DNA of 64,000 nucleotides from Acidaminobacter sp. JC074 (GCF_022496765.1 NZ_VANV01000019.1:1-64000); one strand, 5' to 3'; positions 9,967-18,576 are shown, counted from the first letter of the stretch. Notes: generated from the letters alone by a model not told the origin. A program made the numbers and translations.

Positions 9967-10034
9967 GTTTTAATAAGTTTCTAAAACAAGCATACAGCAC
10001 AAGGAAAACTTTTTCAAGAGGTTTTAATAAGTTT
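9967..10034 (-). promoter_or_regulatory. xylA promoter with two operator-like repeats
   Basis: On the minus strand a -35 TTGAAA (10012-10017) and -10 TATGCT (9989-9994) are 17 bases apart. The 14-base word GTTTTAATAAGTTT occurs exactly twice in plus-strand reading: at 10021-10034, just upstream of the -35, and at 9967-9980, just downstream of the -10. The second copy extends into an inverted repeat GTTTTA-N9-TAAAAC (9967-9987). The arrangement fits repression by the ROK regulator encoded in the operon. Confidence 0.65.
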
Positions 10035-10045
10035 TTTTAAAATAA

Positions 10046-10071
10046 GAACGCCCAGATACAATCTAGGCGTT
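10046..10071 (-). terminator. Terminator of the NTF2-like gene
   Basis: GAACGCC pairs with GGCGTTC, with an inner AGAT/ATCT extension, in front of a T/A-rich stretch on the minus strand. It isolates the xyl promoter from upstream transcription. Confidence 0.7.
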
Positions 10072-10113
10072 CATATATAAAGTCTCGTATTACCACATAG
10101 GTAACTTTATGAA

Positions 10114-10593
10114 CTAAAATGTTGGATTACTGTTTTGTACACTGCCTCCCGTTAGCAACATGAGAAATCTAGAGAAAAAGTCAACAGCTTGAATGGCATC
10201 CCAATGCTCTATCAGCTTACCATCTTGTAACTTAAATGTATCTGTAATGATGAAGCCCTTGGTCTCGTCACCTCTATGCTTGGCTTTCATTGTAGCATGG
10301 CTATGAAGAAGTACATAATCACCATCAGCGTATATTTTTTTTACGTCAAATGAATACTCTGGAAACCTTTTTGTCATTGTCTTAACATAAGAAATCAAAC
10401 CAGGAATTTCATTTGGAATTGCTCTATTATGTTGTTTATAAGAACCTCCTCCATGCCTCTTTAAAGTGATATCAAAATCATGTTCATTCATCAACTTTTG
10501 AAAAAAGTCTACAACAACTCTTGCGTTTTCAGTCTCTTGATCTGTCCATTGGTCTTGTAAATGCTCTTCAATTCTGATTTGTGGTATTTTCAT
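10114..10593 (-). CDS. SnoaL-like (NTF2-fold) protein
   Basis: A 159-residue protein of the SnoaL/ester-cyclase-like NTF2 superfamily. The pattern VVDFFQKLMNEHDFD, followed by IPGLISYVKTMTKRFPEYSFDVKKIYADGDYVLLHSHATMKA and FKLQDGKLIEHWDAIQ, is typical of these cone-shaped folds. Many members are uncharacterised and some bind polyketide or steroid-like ligands, so no reaction can be assigned. No signal peptide. It follows the Old Yellow Enzyme gene by 75 bases on the same strand and may share its transcript. A terminator lies directly downstream. Confidence 0.75.
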   Translation of the reverse strand: MKIPQIRIEEHLQDQWTDQETENARVVVDFFQKLMNEHDFDITLKRHGGGSYKQHNRAIPNEIPGLISYVKTMTKRFPEYSFDVKKIYADGDYVLLHSHATMKAKHRGDETKGFIITDTFKLQDGKLIEHWDAIQAVDFFSRFLMLLTGGSVQNSNPTF

Positions 10594-10668
10594 TTTCGTT
10601 CTCCTTTTCTTTTAGGCCGCTTTTATTTGGCTATTTATCCTTTGGTTAAGTCAACATTACCATTTGAC

Positions 10669-11718
10669 TTATTTCTTTACCCTTAAAATACATCTATCTC
10701 TACCTGCTTGTGGACATTTTCTACATGTCACACAAGAAGATTTTTCTTGTCCCTTAATCAATCTGGTTATAAAATCTGGTTCACAAATGAAAGGTCTACA
10801 GATTGAAACCATATCCATTCCTGCAGAAAGAATTGCCTCCATATCATTAAAATGTCTCACACCGCCTACTACAATAGTTTTGATACCTTTGTCTTTTGAT
10901 ATTTCTATAGCCCTATCTAAAAAATAGTTATGGTCAGCAAACTTCTTACCTGAAAACTCTGAGCCACTAAATTCAACAGCTTCAATTCCCATAGATCTAA
11001 ACTCTGACATCATGTTTTCTAAATCATCATTGTATGTTTCTTGCTCCTGTAGATCATTAGTATCTATCTTTATAAAAATTGGATAGTTGTCTCCACAAGC
11101 TTCCTGTATGCCTTCAATGATTTCTTTAATCAATCTGAATCTATTTTCAGAATCGCCACCATATTGATCCTGACGTTTGTTGATCGAAGGCTTTAAAAAC
11201 TCACATAATAAGTAACTGTGGGCAGCATGCAATTGTATACCATGAAAGCCAGATTTTTGAGCTCTAAGAGCAGCATCTATAAACTCACTCTTTACTCTTT
11301 TGATTTCCTCAATAGTGATACTTCTTGCCTTTCTACCATCTCCTAAATCCATCTCAGATGCTCCATATGGCGTTTGACTATAAGCATGTGCGCCTGCATG
11401 ATTTAATTGGGCAACTACTTTAGTGTCAAAGGGTTTTACCAGCTCCATTATCTTACTTGCACTCTCAATATGTCTGTCATGGGTCAACTCATTAGATCCA
11501 GGACCTGCTGTTGCCTCACCAGAAACAAAAAACTGCCCCGCTATGATTAAACCGACTTCATTTTCTGCTAAATCTTTAAACATTTTAAGTTCATCTTCAC
11601 TGATACTGCCGTCTAGATTTCCTAACATACTATGAGTTGCTGATCGAACTATTCTGTTCTTAATTGTCAGTTTCCCCAACTCAATTTCACTTGATACTTG
11701 TAATTCCTCGAATTTCAT
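10669..11718 (-). CDS. NADH:flavin oxidoreductase (Old Yellow Enzyme family)
   Basis: A 349-residue single-domain Old Yellow Enzyme with an FMN TIM barrel. The segment KNRIVRSATHSMLG is the N-terminal flavin loop; the HAAHSYLLCEFLKPSINKRQDQYGG region carries the substrate-binding histidine and the conserved YGG(S) motif. A cysteine-rich tail (CVTCRKCPQAGRDRC) resembles the start of the 4Fe-4S segment of the larger dienoyl-CoA reductases, although no FAD/NAD domain follows. I chose the ATG at 11718, which has GGGAG eight bases upstream. A Rrf2 regulator is encoded upstream, and its putative operator lies between the two genes, suggesting redox or nitrosative control. Confidence 0.85.
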   Translation of the reverse strand: MKFEELQVSSEIELGKLTIKNRIVRSATHSMLGNLDGSISEDELKMFKDLAENEVGLIIAGQFFVSGEATAGPGSNELTHDRHIESASKIMELVKPFDTKVVAQLNHAGAHAYSQTPYGASEMDLGDGRKARSITIEEIKRVKSEFIDAALRAQKSGFHGIQLHAAHSYLLCEFLKPSINKRQDQYGGDSENRFRLIKEIIEGIQEACGDNYPIFIKIDTNDLQEQETYNDDLENMMSEFRSMGIEAVEFSGSEFSGKKFADHNYFLDRAIEISKDKGIKTIVVGGVRHFNDMEAILSAGMDMVSICRPFICEPDFITRLIKGQEKSSCVTCRKCPQAGRDRCILRVKK

Positions 11719-11744
11719 ATTCATAGCTCCCTTATTATACATTT

Positions 11745-11767
11745 GTTGTAACTACAATTGTTACAAC
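11745..11767 (-). promoter_or_regulatory. Putative Rrf2 operator in front of the Old Yellow Enzyme gene
   Basis: A perfect inverted repeat GTTGTAAC-N7-GTTACAAC (half-sites 11745-11752 and 11760-11767). The same motif with the same spacer length occurs before the rrf2-like gene. A TATAAT at 11734-11739 is so close to the start codon that a transcript from it would be nearly leaderless. Confidence 0.6.
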
Positions 11768-11782
11768 GTTTATTAAAAAAAT

Positions 11783-11799
11783 TGCAGCTTACTGCTGCA
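11783..11799 (-). terminator. Terminator of the Rrf2-like gene
   Basis: TGCAGC-N5-GCTGCA followed on the minus strand by a run of seven T. It lies between the regulator and the Old Yellow Enzyme gene. Confidence 0.8.
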
Positions 11800-11809
11800 T
11801 TTATTCATT

Positions 11810-12256
11810 TTAAAGTTCTGAGCCATTGAGCTCTGCAATTTCCTTCATCACAATATACAAACTGGTTAGAACAAGTTCATCTTCCATCTTCTTCTGAGCT
11901 GCATCTAATTTCGAAGAAAGCACAGTGTTTATTGTACCCCCAATCGGGCAAGATTGCTTCGTATTATGATGATAATCAAATACACTTGTATTTTGACCTG
12001 TTTGTATAGCCTTATAGATATCCAGCAAGCTAATTGATTCTGGTGATTTCAACAAACCGACGCCGCCAACACCGGCTCTAACAGAAACAAAGCCTGCATT
12101 TTTCAAAAGTGATATGATTCTTCTAATAACAACCGGATTGGTATTGACACTATCAGCTATCTCAGCTGATGTAGGCATGTGATTATTGTAATGTTCTGAC
12201 AAGCCAACCAAAGCTAATATATGTGTCGCTACTGAAAACTGTGTGTTACCTCTCAC
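11810..12256 (-). CDS. Rrf2-family transcriptional regulator
   Basis: A 148-residue regulator with the family start RGNTQFSVATHILALV and a winged helix (SAEIADSVNTNPVVIRRIISLLKNAGFVSVRAGVGG). Rrf2 proteins often hold an Fe-S cluster through three cysteines; here only one clear cysteine (QSCPIGG) is visible in the usual region, so it may respond to something else. I take the GTG at 12256 as the start because GGGAGGTGAT precedes it and the family normally begins MRGNTQF. The operator-like repeat then lies in the 5' leader, consistent with autoregulation. Confidence 0.85.
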   Translation of the reverse strand: MRGNTQFSVATHILALVGLSEHYNNHMPTSAEIADSVNTNPVVIRRIISLLKNAGFVSVRAGVGGVGLLKSPESISLLDIYKAIQTGQNTSVFDYHHNTKQSCPIGGTINTVLSSKLDAAQKKMEDELVLTSLYIVMKEIAELNGSEL

Positions 12257-12269
12257 AATATCACCTCCC

Positions 12270-12292
12270 GTTGTAACCATTATAGTTACATC
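12270..12292 (-). promoter_or_regulatory. Second putative Rrf2 operator (autoregulation)
   Basis: GTTGTAAC (12270-12277), a 7-base spacer and GTTACATC (12285-12292) match the perfect repeat at 11745-11767 in all but two bases. It sits directly upstream of the ribosome site of the regulator. Confidence 0.55.
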
Positions 12293-12419
12293 CGTTTCAT
12301 AAGTCAAGTATTAATTGCAAATTTATTCACAGAGATCATCTCCTGATTCGGTATCACCTATTGTTAAAGAGCTTCAAACTACTGTTCATACACACACTAT
12401 AAACTCTCTAAAATAAAGA

Positions 12420-12446
12420 GAACCCCTAGACAGATACTAGGAGTTC
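12420..12446 (-). terminator. Terminator behind tRNA-Arg
   Basis: A 10-bp stem (12420-12429 with 12437-12446, one G-T pair) with a 7-base loop is followed by a T-rich tract on the minus strand. Confidence 0.8.
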
Positions 12447-12455
12447 AGGTATTTC

Positions 12456-12532
12456 TGGCACACCGTGAGGGACTCGAACCCCCGACGAACAGATTCGAAG
12501 TCTGCCACTCTATCCAACTGAGCTAACGGTGC
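12456..12532 (-). tRNA. tRNA-Arg (anticodon TCG)
   Basis: The reverse strand folds into a full cloverleaf: acceptor GCACCGT pairs with ACGGTGT, the D-arm reads AGCTCAGTTGGATAGAGT, the anticodon stem-loop is AGACTTCGAATCT with anticodon TCG, and the T-arm is GGGGGTTCGAGTCCCTC. The CCA end is encoded (12456-12458). It reads CGN arginine codons. Confidence 0.95.
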
Positions 12533-12574
12533 ATGCAATAGTATTATAACAAATAATACTATCAAATGGTACTA

Positions 12575-13039
12575 TTAAACATATATTATCTCGGTATCTA
12601 TCCCCTTTGAGTTTATATGAATCAAACCATAACTCGGTCTAGCATCACGAGGTCTTGAAATACTGCCTGGGTTCATCAAAATATGATGACCTTCTTCTAT
12701 CATTGGGATATGAGTATGTCCAAATAAAGTAATATCAGCTTTTACTTCTCTAGTCTTTTCATCTAGATGCAATAAGTGATGCTTTACTCTATAGCGATGT
12801 CCATGTGTGATAAAAATCTTATAGTCACCTACTGAAATAACTTCATGAGCTGGGCCATCAGAAATAAAATCTACATTACCAACAACACCTGCCATAGGAA
12901 TATCATAGCAATCTTTTAGCTCTAAAAAATCATCGTAACAATCACCAAGATGAATGATCATATCACACTTGGTTTTATCAATAATTTGATGCATCAAGTT
13001 GGTTTTTCCATGAGAATCACTGAAGACTAATATTTTCAT
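12575..13039 (-). CDS. YfcE/MJ0936-family metallophosphoesterase
   Basis: A 154-residue calcineurin-like phosphodiesterase. The metal-binding motifs are SDSHG (residues 8-12), HLGDCYDD (GDxxD), GNVD, THGH and FGHTH. YfcE-type enzymes hydrolyse phosphodiesters in vitro; the physiological substrate is not settled. The ATG overlaps the TAA of rdgB (TAATG), so translation is coupled. Third gene of rph-rdgB-yfcE, a common Firmicute order. Confidence 0.9.
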   Translation of the reverse strand: MKILVFSDSHGKTNLMHQIIDKTKCDMIIHLGDCYDDFLELKDCYDIPMAGVVGNVDFISDGPAHEVISVGDYKIFITHGHRYRVKHHLLHLDEKTREVKADITLFGHTHIPMIEEGHHILMNPGSISRPRDARPSYGLIHINSKGIDTEIIYV

Positions 13040-13623
13040 TACATCAACTCTTTCAACTTTTCTTTCAAAATTTCTAATGCCTTAGCACGATGGCTTCTTT
13101 CATTTTTCTCTTCAGAAGATAGTTCTGCAAAGGTATTACCTGATACTTCATCTATAAATAGTGGATCATAACCAAAACCATTATCCCCCTTATACTCAAA
13201 GCCAATCTCACCATGAGCTTCACCTCTTGCAACTAATGTTTTCCCATCAGGAAATAACATGGTGATAACACTGACAAACTTAGCTGAACGATCATCCTTA
13301 GAAGCCAATTCTTTCAGAAGTTTTTCATTGTTATTTTGATCGTTAGAAGGTTCACCTGCATATCTAGCAGAATATACACCTGGTTGGCCATCTAAAGCAT
13401 TAACCATCAATCCAGAATCATCAGCAATGGCAATGGTACCTAGTTCATCGACAACTGCCTTTGCCTTTATCAAAGAATTTTCTTCAAATGTTGTCCCATT
13501 CTCTTCAATTTCAATGTCTAAACCAGCTTCTTTCATCGACATTAGTTCAATGTCGAAGTCCTTAAGTATCGCATGAATTTCTTCTAATTTATGGGCGTTG
13601 TTTGATGCTAATATCGCTTTCAT
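13039..13623 (-). CDS. rdgB: dITP/XTP pyrophosphatase (RdgB/HAM1)
   Basis: A 194-residue HAM1-family enzyme that hydrolyses dITP and XTP to monophosphates, keeping deaminated purines out of DNA. The start ASNNAHKLEEI contains the substrate-binding loop, and the catalytic region is IADDSGLMVNALDGQPGVYSARYAG. A conserved FGYDPLFI and SHRAKAL finish the nucleotide pocket. It begins 2 bases after rph stops and overlaps yfcE, so the three are one operon. Confidence 0.95.
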   Translation of the reverse strand: MKAILASNNAHKLEEIHAILKDFDIELMSMKEAGLDIEIEENGTTFEENSLIKAKAVVDELGTIAIADDSGLMVNALDGQPGVYSARYAGEPSNDQNNNEKLLKELASKDDRSAKFVSVITMLFPDGKTLVARGEAHGEIGFEYKGDNGFGYDPLFIDEVSGNTFAELSSEEKNERSHRAKALEILKEKLKELM

Positions 13624-13625
13624 AT

Positions 13626-14345
13626 TTACTCTCCTAGAATATCCTTTTGAATCTGTACAAGTTCTTCTACACCTTTTTCAGCAAAATCCATCAGCTTGTT
13701 CATTTCATCTCTAGTAAATGGTCTTTCCTCTCCAGTGCCTTGTACCTCTACAATTTGTTTGCTACCTGTCATAATGACATTCATATCTATCATAGCTGTA
13801 GAATCCTCTTCATAACATAAGTCAAGGATAACTTCATCTTCTAAAATACCTACACTGATAGCAGCTAGATGGTCTGTTACAGGAATTTCTTCTATAAGCT
13901 CTGCTTCTTTAAGCTTTTTCATGGCCATAACCATGGCAACAAATGCACCTGTAATAGAAGCTGTTCTTGTACCACCATCCGCTTGAATCACATCGCAGTC
14001 AAGCCAAATCGTTCTTTCGCCTAACTTTTCCAAATCAACAATGGATCTTAAGGAACGACCAATCAGTCTTTGAATTTCAGATGTTCTGCCATCTAACTTG
14101 CCTTTGGCAATATCTCTGATTTTTCTTGTATGTGTAGAACGTGGTAACATACTGTATTCCGCTGTCACCCAGCCCTTGTTTTGTCCCTTTAAGAAATTAG
14201 GTACTTTCTCTTCAACGGTTGCTGTACAAATAACCTTTGTGTTGCCCATCTCTATTAAAACTGATCCTTCTGGATGTAATAAGTAATCTGGTGTTATAAC
14301 GACATTTCTTTTTTCGTCATTCTTTCTATTATCTATTCTAATCAT
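13626..14345 (-). CDS. rph: Ribonuclease PH
   Basis: A 239-residue phosphorolytic 3'-exoribonuclease that trims tRNA 3' ends. The sequence [44 protein letters not shown] is the classic start. Phosphate-binding and active-site residues lie in [13 protein letters not shown] and [19 protein letters not shown], with the C-terminal [17 protein letters not shown] chose the ATG at 14345, which follows GAAAGGA; the frame is open 12 codons further. First gene of the rph-rdgB-yfcE unit. Confidence 0.95.
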   Translation of the reverse strand: MIRIDNRKNDEKRNVVITPDYLLHPEGSVLIEMGNTKVICTATVEEKVPNFLKGQNKGWVTAEYSMLPRSTHTRKIRDIAKGKLDGRTSEIQRLIGRSLRSIVDLEKLGERTIWLDCDVIQADGGTRTASITGAFVAMVMAMKKLKEAELIEEIPVTDHLAAISVGILEDEVILDLCYEEDSTAMIDMNVIMTGSKQIVEVQGTGEERPFTRDEMNKLMDFAEKGVEELVQIQKDILGE

Positions 14346-14396
14346 AATAATCCTTTCTTCTTCTATTAAGAATTCTATCACAAAATCATAAAAAAA

Positions 14397-14420
14397 AATA
14401 GCTGAGCTAACTCAACTATT
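14397..14420 (-). terminator. Terminator of the partner-switching operon
   Basis: AATAGTTGAG pairs with CTCAGCTATT (one G-T), with a 4-base loop and a T run on the minus strand. It overlaps the stop codon of the phosphatase gene. Confidence 0.85.
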
Positions 14421-15585
14421 CCCTTAAACTCAAATATATGAGAGCAACATCATCTGTAAAATCCGTTCCTGCTGTTTTGTGTAAGAAAGAAAACTTCCAG
14501 AATATATTTTCTAGGAACTTCTTTGGGTCACTTGCCATGATGCTTTTGAGTTCACCGCAAGATTCCTTTACCAAAGTCCAGTGGGTATAATCACTGCATT
14601 TTCCTGTAGAAAAGAGACCATCTGTATAAACAAATATACCATCACCCGGCTCTAAATCAACCGTATATTCATCATAAGTCATGTCTTCAATCATACCAAC
14701 CAGCATACCACCATTTTCTATAGAAATCACTTCATCTTGTGCTTTCTTATAGATAATAGGATAAGGCTGGGCTGCGTTTGCATAAGTCAGTTGACACTTT
14801 TCAATACAACCAACAAAACTTGTAAAAACAATAAAGTTACTAGATTCATGATCACCAAAAATCTTAAAAATTCTCTTATTAACTGACTCCAAAAGCTTAC
14901 TCGGTGTCATATCTTCTTGATCAAGTGACATTCTAAACAATATCTTAATCATAGATGAAGCCATACCAGCCGCAATACCATGACCCGTAATATCTGCTAC
15001 CATAAACCAGACCTTATCACCAATTTCAACACAGTCTAAAAAATCACCACCAATACCAAGAGAAGGATGGTAGTGTATCTCAAAATCTACCTTCTCAAAA
15101 GATGACTTAATCGGCAACATGTATCTGGCAAACTCATTGGCATTTTTAAGTTCTTGGTTAAGTTCTATGTTCAGTCTTTCAATTTCTTTATTTTGCTCAT
15201 GTAAACGAAGGGCATTCTTAACCTTAAGCGGTAGAATAATCTCAATGTCATCTGGTGAAAAAGGCTTAGTAAAATACTCAATAGCACCCATTTCCAAGGT
15301 CTTTTCTATACTGGTTATTTCGCTCAGTGCTGAGTTAACAATAACAGGTATATGATGATAAAGACTATGAGCTTTTAGATACTGAAGCGTCTCAAAACCA
15401 TCTTTTACAGGCATAATTAAGTCGAGGATGATCAAGTCAATGGCATGATGCTTAACAGTTTCAATAACAGCATCACCATCTTCAGCCTCAAAATAATTGA
15501 TATTATCCAGTTTACTCTTTAGAATACTTCTGATAAGCATTCTGTTCATTGCCACATCGTCGGCAATTAAAATATTATACATCAT
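14416..15585 (-). CDS. Receiver-PP2C (RsbU/SpoIIE-type) phosphatase
   Basis: A 389-residue response regulator with a serine phosphatase output. Residues 1-125 are a CheY-like receiver with the acidic pair in IADD, the phospho-acceptor in DLIILDLIMPVKDG and the lysine in YFTKPF. A helical linker (130-160) leads to a PP2C/SpoIIE phosphatase domain with metal-binding motifs GGDFLDCVEIGD, VADITGHGIAAGMASSMI and FVYTDGLFSTG. It should dephosphorylate the STAS protein encoded just upstream when its receiver is phosphorylated. The start is either of two adjacent ATGs with a weak ribosome site, suggesting coupling to the STAS gene four bases away. Confidence 0.92.
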   Translation of the reverse strand: MMYNILIADDVAMNRMLIRSILKSKLDNINYFEAEDGDAVIETVKHHAIDLIILDLIMPVKDGFETLQYLKAHSLYHHIPVIVNSALSEITSIEKTLEMGAIEYFTKPFSPDDIEIILPLKVKNALRLHEQNKEIERLNIELNQELKNANEFARYMLPIKSSFEKVDFEIHYHPSLGIGGDFLDCVEIGDKVWFMVADITGHGIAAGMASSMIKILFRMSLDQEDMTPSKLLESVNKRIFKIFGDHESSNFIVFTSFVGCIEKCQLTYANAAQPYPIIYKKAQDEVISIENGGMLVGMIEDMTYDEYTVDLEPGDGIFVYTDGLFSTGKCSDYTHWTLVKESCGELKSIMASDPKKFLENIFWKFSFLHKTAGTDFTDDVALIYLSLRE

Positions 15586-15589
15586 AAGC

Positions 15590-15886
15590 TTATTCCAATA
15601 AATCCTCTAGTTTCATCAACTTAAACAATTGTCGTACATTATCAGATGCATCTGCTATGGCAAAACCTAAACCATCCTTTTGAACAGATTTATATAAGCC
15701 AATAACAAATGTAACACCAATAGAATCTATATTTTCAACAGAACCCAAATTCAAAACAACTTCATCTAGTTCATCTAGGTCCATTAAATTTTCAGATACA
15801 AACTGATTAAACTCTTTTACATTCGGCGCGATTAAGTCTTCTTCTAAGAATATAGTCATTCTATCTTCAATTACTTCATTGTACAT
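15590..15886 (-). CDS. STAS-domain anti-sigma factor antagonist
   Basis: A 98-residue single STAS domain. The conserved phosphorylatable serine lies in VENIDSIGVTFVIGLYKSV (DSxG). In partner-switching systems this protein is phosphorylated by the HATPase anti-sigma factor and reactivated by the PP2C phosphatase; both are encoded on either side. GAAAGGAC precedes the ATG. The final target of the switch is not encoded here. Confidence 0.92.
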   Translation of the reverse strand: MYNEVIEDRMTIFLEEDLIAPNVKEFNQFVSENLMDLDELDEVVLNLGSVENIDSIGVTFVIGLYKSVQKDGLGFAIADASDNVRQLFKLMKLEDLLE

Positions 15887-15899
15887 ATTCTAGTCCTTT

Positions 15900-16298
15900 C
15901 TATGATATATCTAAATTCAAACGAATCGTACTTTTTTCCATTTCAATGATGAAGTTTAAATCTTCAATAAGCTTAAGGCCCCGCCTTCGCTCTCTCTTAT
16001 CATTGTCTAAAGCCTTGTAGTAACCATCATTTTTAACAAAACCATTGCCTTCATCTGATATCTCAATTTTAAGTACAGGTGCTTCATAAAAAATCTCACA
16101 TGTAATTCGCTTATTGATATCAAAATTGTTGCCATGTTCTACTGAATTGTTCATCAGTTCACGTAAAACAAAGCTGATCTTAAATAAAAGTGATTCATCT
16201 GACAGTTCAGGATGTTCTTCCATCAACAAAAGAACATCTCTCACACATACATCTACAGCTTTAAAACTTGATTGTATCTCATTTTTATAAATCATCAA
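15900..16298 (-). CDS. RsbW-like anti-sigma factor/serine kinase
   Basis: A 132-residue GHKL ATPase of the RsbW/SpoIIAB group. The N box is FVLRELMNNSVEHGNNFD, the G1 box is IEISDEGNGF and a shortened G2 region reads RRRGLKLIEDL. It likely phosphorylates the STAS protein and binds a partner. First gene of the three-gene module. Start either TTG at 16298 (GGAG nine bases upstream) or the next ATG. No sigma factor gene lies beside it, so it may act on a distant sigma factor or a non-sigma target. Confidence 0.88.
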   Translation of the reverse strand: MMIYKNEIQSSFKAVDVCVRDVLLLMEEHPELSDESLLFKISFVLRELMNNSVEHGNNFDINKRITCEIFYEAPVLKIEISDEGNGFVKNDGYYKALDNDKRERRRGLKLIEDLNFIIEMEKSTIRLNLDIS

Positions 16299-16372
16299 TA
16301 CACATCACTCCATAAGAAAACCACACCTGATTTTCCTTCCTATACACCCACTCAATACGTCCTAATAAAAAA

Positions 16373-16406
16373 GTTCTATCTAAGGAAAATATACCCTAGA
16401 TAGAAC
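16373..16406 (-). terminator. Terminator of the amidase gene
   Basis: A perfect 10-bp stem GTTCTATCTA (16373-16382) with 16397-16406 and a T run on the minus strand. Confidence 0.88.
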
Positions 16407-16419
16407 ACTTAAAACAAGA

Positions 16420-18471
16420 CTAGTCCACAAAGTCAATAATACCATCAACAATTGCTTCAGCACATTTTTCAAGATATGAATCGTTCAACAAGTTGACCTC
16501 ATCACCAGCATTTGTCAAGAATCCAAGCTCTACTAGAACTGCATCCATCTCTGTTAATCGAGTAACAGCAAGATCACCTCTTGACACAATACCTCTATCT
16601 ACAGCATTAGTTTTATCAATTAACTGTTCTTGTATGTCTGTCGCTAATGTCTTATTATTTCTCGCTGGGTCTGGTGCATACAAGGTTTCTATACCTCTAG
16701 CTGATGTGTTACCTGCAGCATTCGCATGAATACTGACAAATATGTCTGCATTTAATTGATTTGCAATACCTGCACGGTCTGAAAGCTTAACGTAATTGTC
16801 TCTTTCACGAGTCAAGTAAACCTTGAAACCGGCATTCTCTAATTTTTTCTTTAAGATCAATGATGCTTCTAAGTTAACATCCTTTTCTTTTGTACCATTC
16901 GGAGAAACAGCACCTGGATCGTGGCCACCATGACCAGCATCCACAACTATTAACATATCCTTAAACTCAGAGTTCTTTAACTTTGTATTGGCAAAGGCAA
17001 TTGAAAACTGACCATTTACAGCTCTTACCTGATACTGAGTTTCTTCAACAAGATACAAGGTAAATTGATAATTGCTCCCCGCATCTGCAACTGATATCTT
17101 GTTTACAATACCATCGTCCTCTTTTTTATCACCGATGTCTAAAGTCTTTTTGACTTCATCTTTAGGAATAGAAAATGACAAGGCATTGTTGTTTGAATTG
17201 TAACTCACTGGATAGTTGCCACTTCCTATTATATCTAATCCAAACTCAGAAGTTGCATCTGCTAGATTTCTAGCATAGGCATAAGAACCATATAATTGAT
17301 TGGCTACATATACCACAATTTTTGAGCCTGATGTATCTACAAAGACATTTTCAGATGTAACATCGTTTTGTAAGTTAACTGTAACTCTTGTAAAACGTGT
17401 GCCTACATCGTATAAAGAAGAGTTATCAAACTGTTCATACATAATAGAATCAATACCATTATCTTGAACAATCATAGCATTATTGGGTTCCTGTAATTTT
17501 GTATGAATGACATCAACTAGAACCGAATCACCTAAGTTGGTAACATTAAAGGCTGGATTCTCGTTTGTTTCAATAACAACTGTGTTTTCTTCAACATCTA
17601 CATACTTAACTGAGTTGATTAATTGAACAACCATCTCACCAGTAGATGCATCATATGAAACTTCGCCATTTCTATAATAACCTAGACCAACAACTGCTCT
17701 TACACCACCTGGTGTTGTATCTAAATCACTTAACTTAACATCATAGATTTCTTGAATGATGTCGTTTATCAATAAAGAACCATATTTCAAAGGTTGGTCA
17801 AGTTCTAAATCGGTATTGTGAAAATCCAGTGTTAAGGTATCTTCACCACCCACTGACTTACCATCTACACTAAATGAAGTCATATCAACTTCACCTGTCA
17901 CCTTAAATCTCAGTTCAGGATAAGTACCGCTGTCATCATATCTGATACCTGTAATGGTCTGATGTGGTTTGTTAATAGATACTGTCTTTGTATTGCCATC
18001 CCAGAAGATTTCATAACCTAGATGCTGGGTAATAAAATTAACCGGCACCATGGTTCTATAATTACCTTGATAAGCCATCAACTTTGCAGGTACACCATTA
18101 GGCAGTTCAACGGTCTTTCCATTAACCACCGCCTGAGCACTATCAATGGTTAAAACAATTGTATTGCCCGCATGTTTTACAGTTACTTCTTGTGTATCAC
18201 CATTCCATGCAATCTCTGCACCTATTTTTTCCGTAATAAACGAAATAGGTACCAAGGTCCTGTAGTTACCATTTAAATTATAGAGTATGGCTGGTACATC
18301 AGCCAAAACGTCATTACCACCAACCAGTAAACTGACTACTTCATAAGTATCAGTCGTATTGTCCTTAGCATCCGTTAACTCAACCGTTTCAAATTCAGCA
18401 TATTTATTGGCAAATGCTGCATTTGGTATGATCATTAAACATATTAAAAATAGTATAATTATTCTTTTCAA
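16420..18471 (-). CDS. N-acetylmuramoyl-L-alanine amidase with copper-amine-oxidase-like and AMIN domains
   Basis: A 683-residue exported peptidoglycan hydrolase. A signal peptide (MKRIIILFLICLMIIPNAAFA) leads into two half-repeats of the copper amine oxidase N-terminal-like domain (about residues 50-165; NYRTLVPISFITEKIGAEIAWNG and NYRTMVPVNFITQHLGYEIFWDG). Two AMIN-like beta domains follow (about 170-270 and 285-390). The C-terminal Amidase_3 zinc domain (from about 505) has the ligands in DAGHGGHDPG, EKDVNLE and SIHANAA, plus the catalytic glutamate in VELGFLTN. It cleaves the bond between MurNAc and the stem peptide. It is the last gene after the PurM-like gene; a separate promoter in the 105-base gap is possible. 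Confidence 0.92.
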   Translation of the reverse strand: MKRIIILFLICLMIIPNAAFANKYAEFETVELTDAKDNTTDTYEVVSLLVGGNDVLADVPAILYNLNGNYRTLVPISFITEKIGAEIAWNGDTQEVTVKHAGNTIVLTIDSAQAVVNGKTVELPNGVPAKLMAYQGNYRTMVPVNFITQHLGYEIFWDGNTKTVSINKPHQTITGIRYDDSGTYPELRFKVTGEVDMTSFSVDGKSVGGEDTLTLDFHNTDLELDQPLKYGSLLINDIIQEIYDVKLSDLDTTPGGVRAVVGLGYYRNGEVSYDASTGEMVVQLINSVKYVDVEENTVVIETNENPAFNVTNLGDSVLVDVIHTKLQEPNNAMIVQDNGIDSIMYEQFDNSSLYDVGTRFTRVTVNLQNDVTSENVFVDTSGSKIVVYVANQLYGSYAYARNLADATSEFGLDIIGSGNYPVSYNSNNNALSFSIPKDEVKKTLDIGDKKEDDGIVNKISVADAGSNYQFTLYLVEETQYQVRAVNGQFSIAFANTKLKNSEFKDMLIVVDAGHGGHDPGAVSPNGTKEKDVNLEASLILKKKLENAGFKVYLTRERDNYVKLSDRAGIANQLNADIFVSIHANAAGNTSARGIETLYAPDPARNNKTLATDIQEQLIDKTNAVDRGIVSRGDLAVTRLTEMDAVLVELGFLTNAGDEVNLLNDSYLEKCAEAIVDGIIDFVD

Positions 18472-18576
18472 AATTGCCTCCTAGATATCTAATTTAATTT
18501 TATACGCTATTAAATTCAAAAACAAGTTTGTCACCAAATCTTAATTAAGATGTAGCTTTATCAACACAATCAAGAT

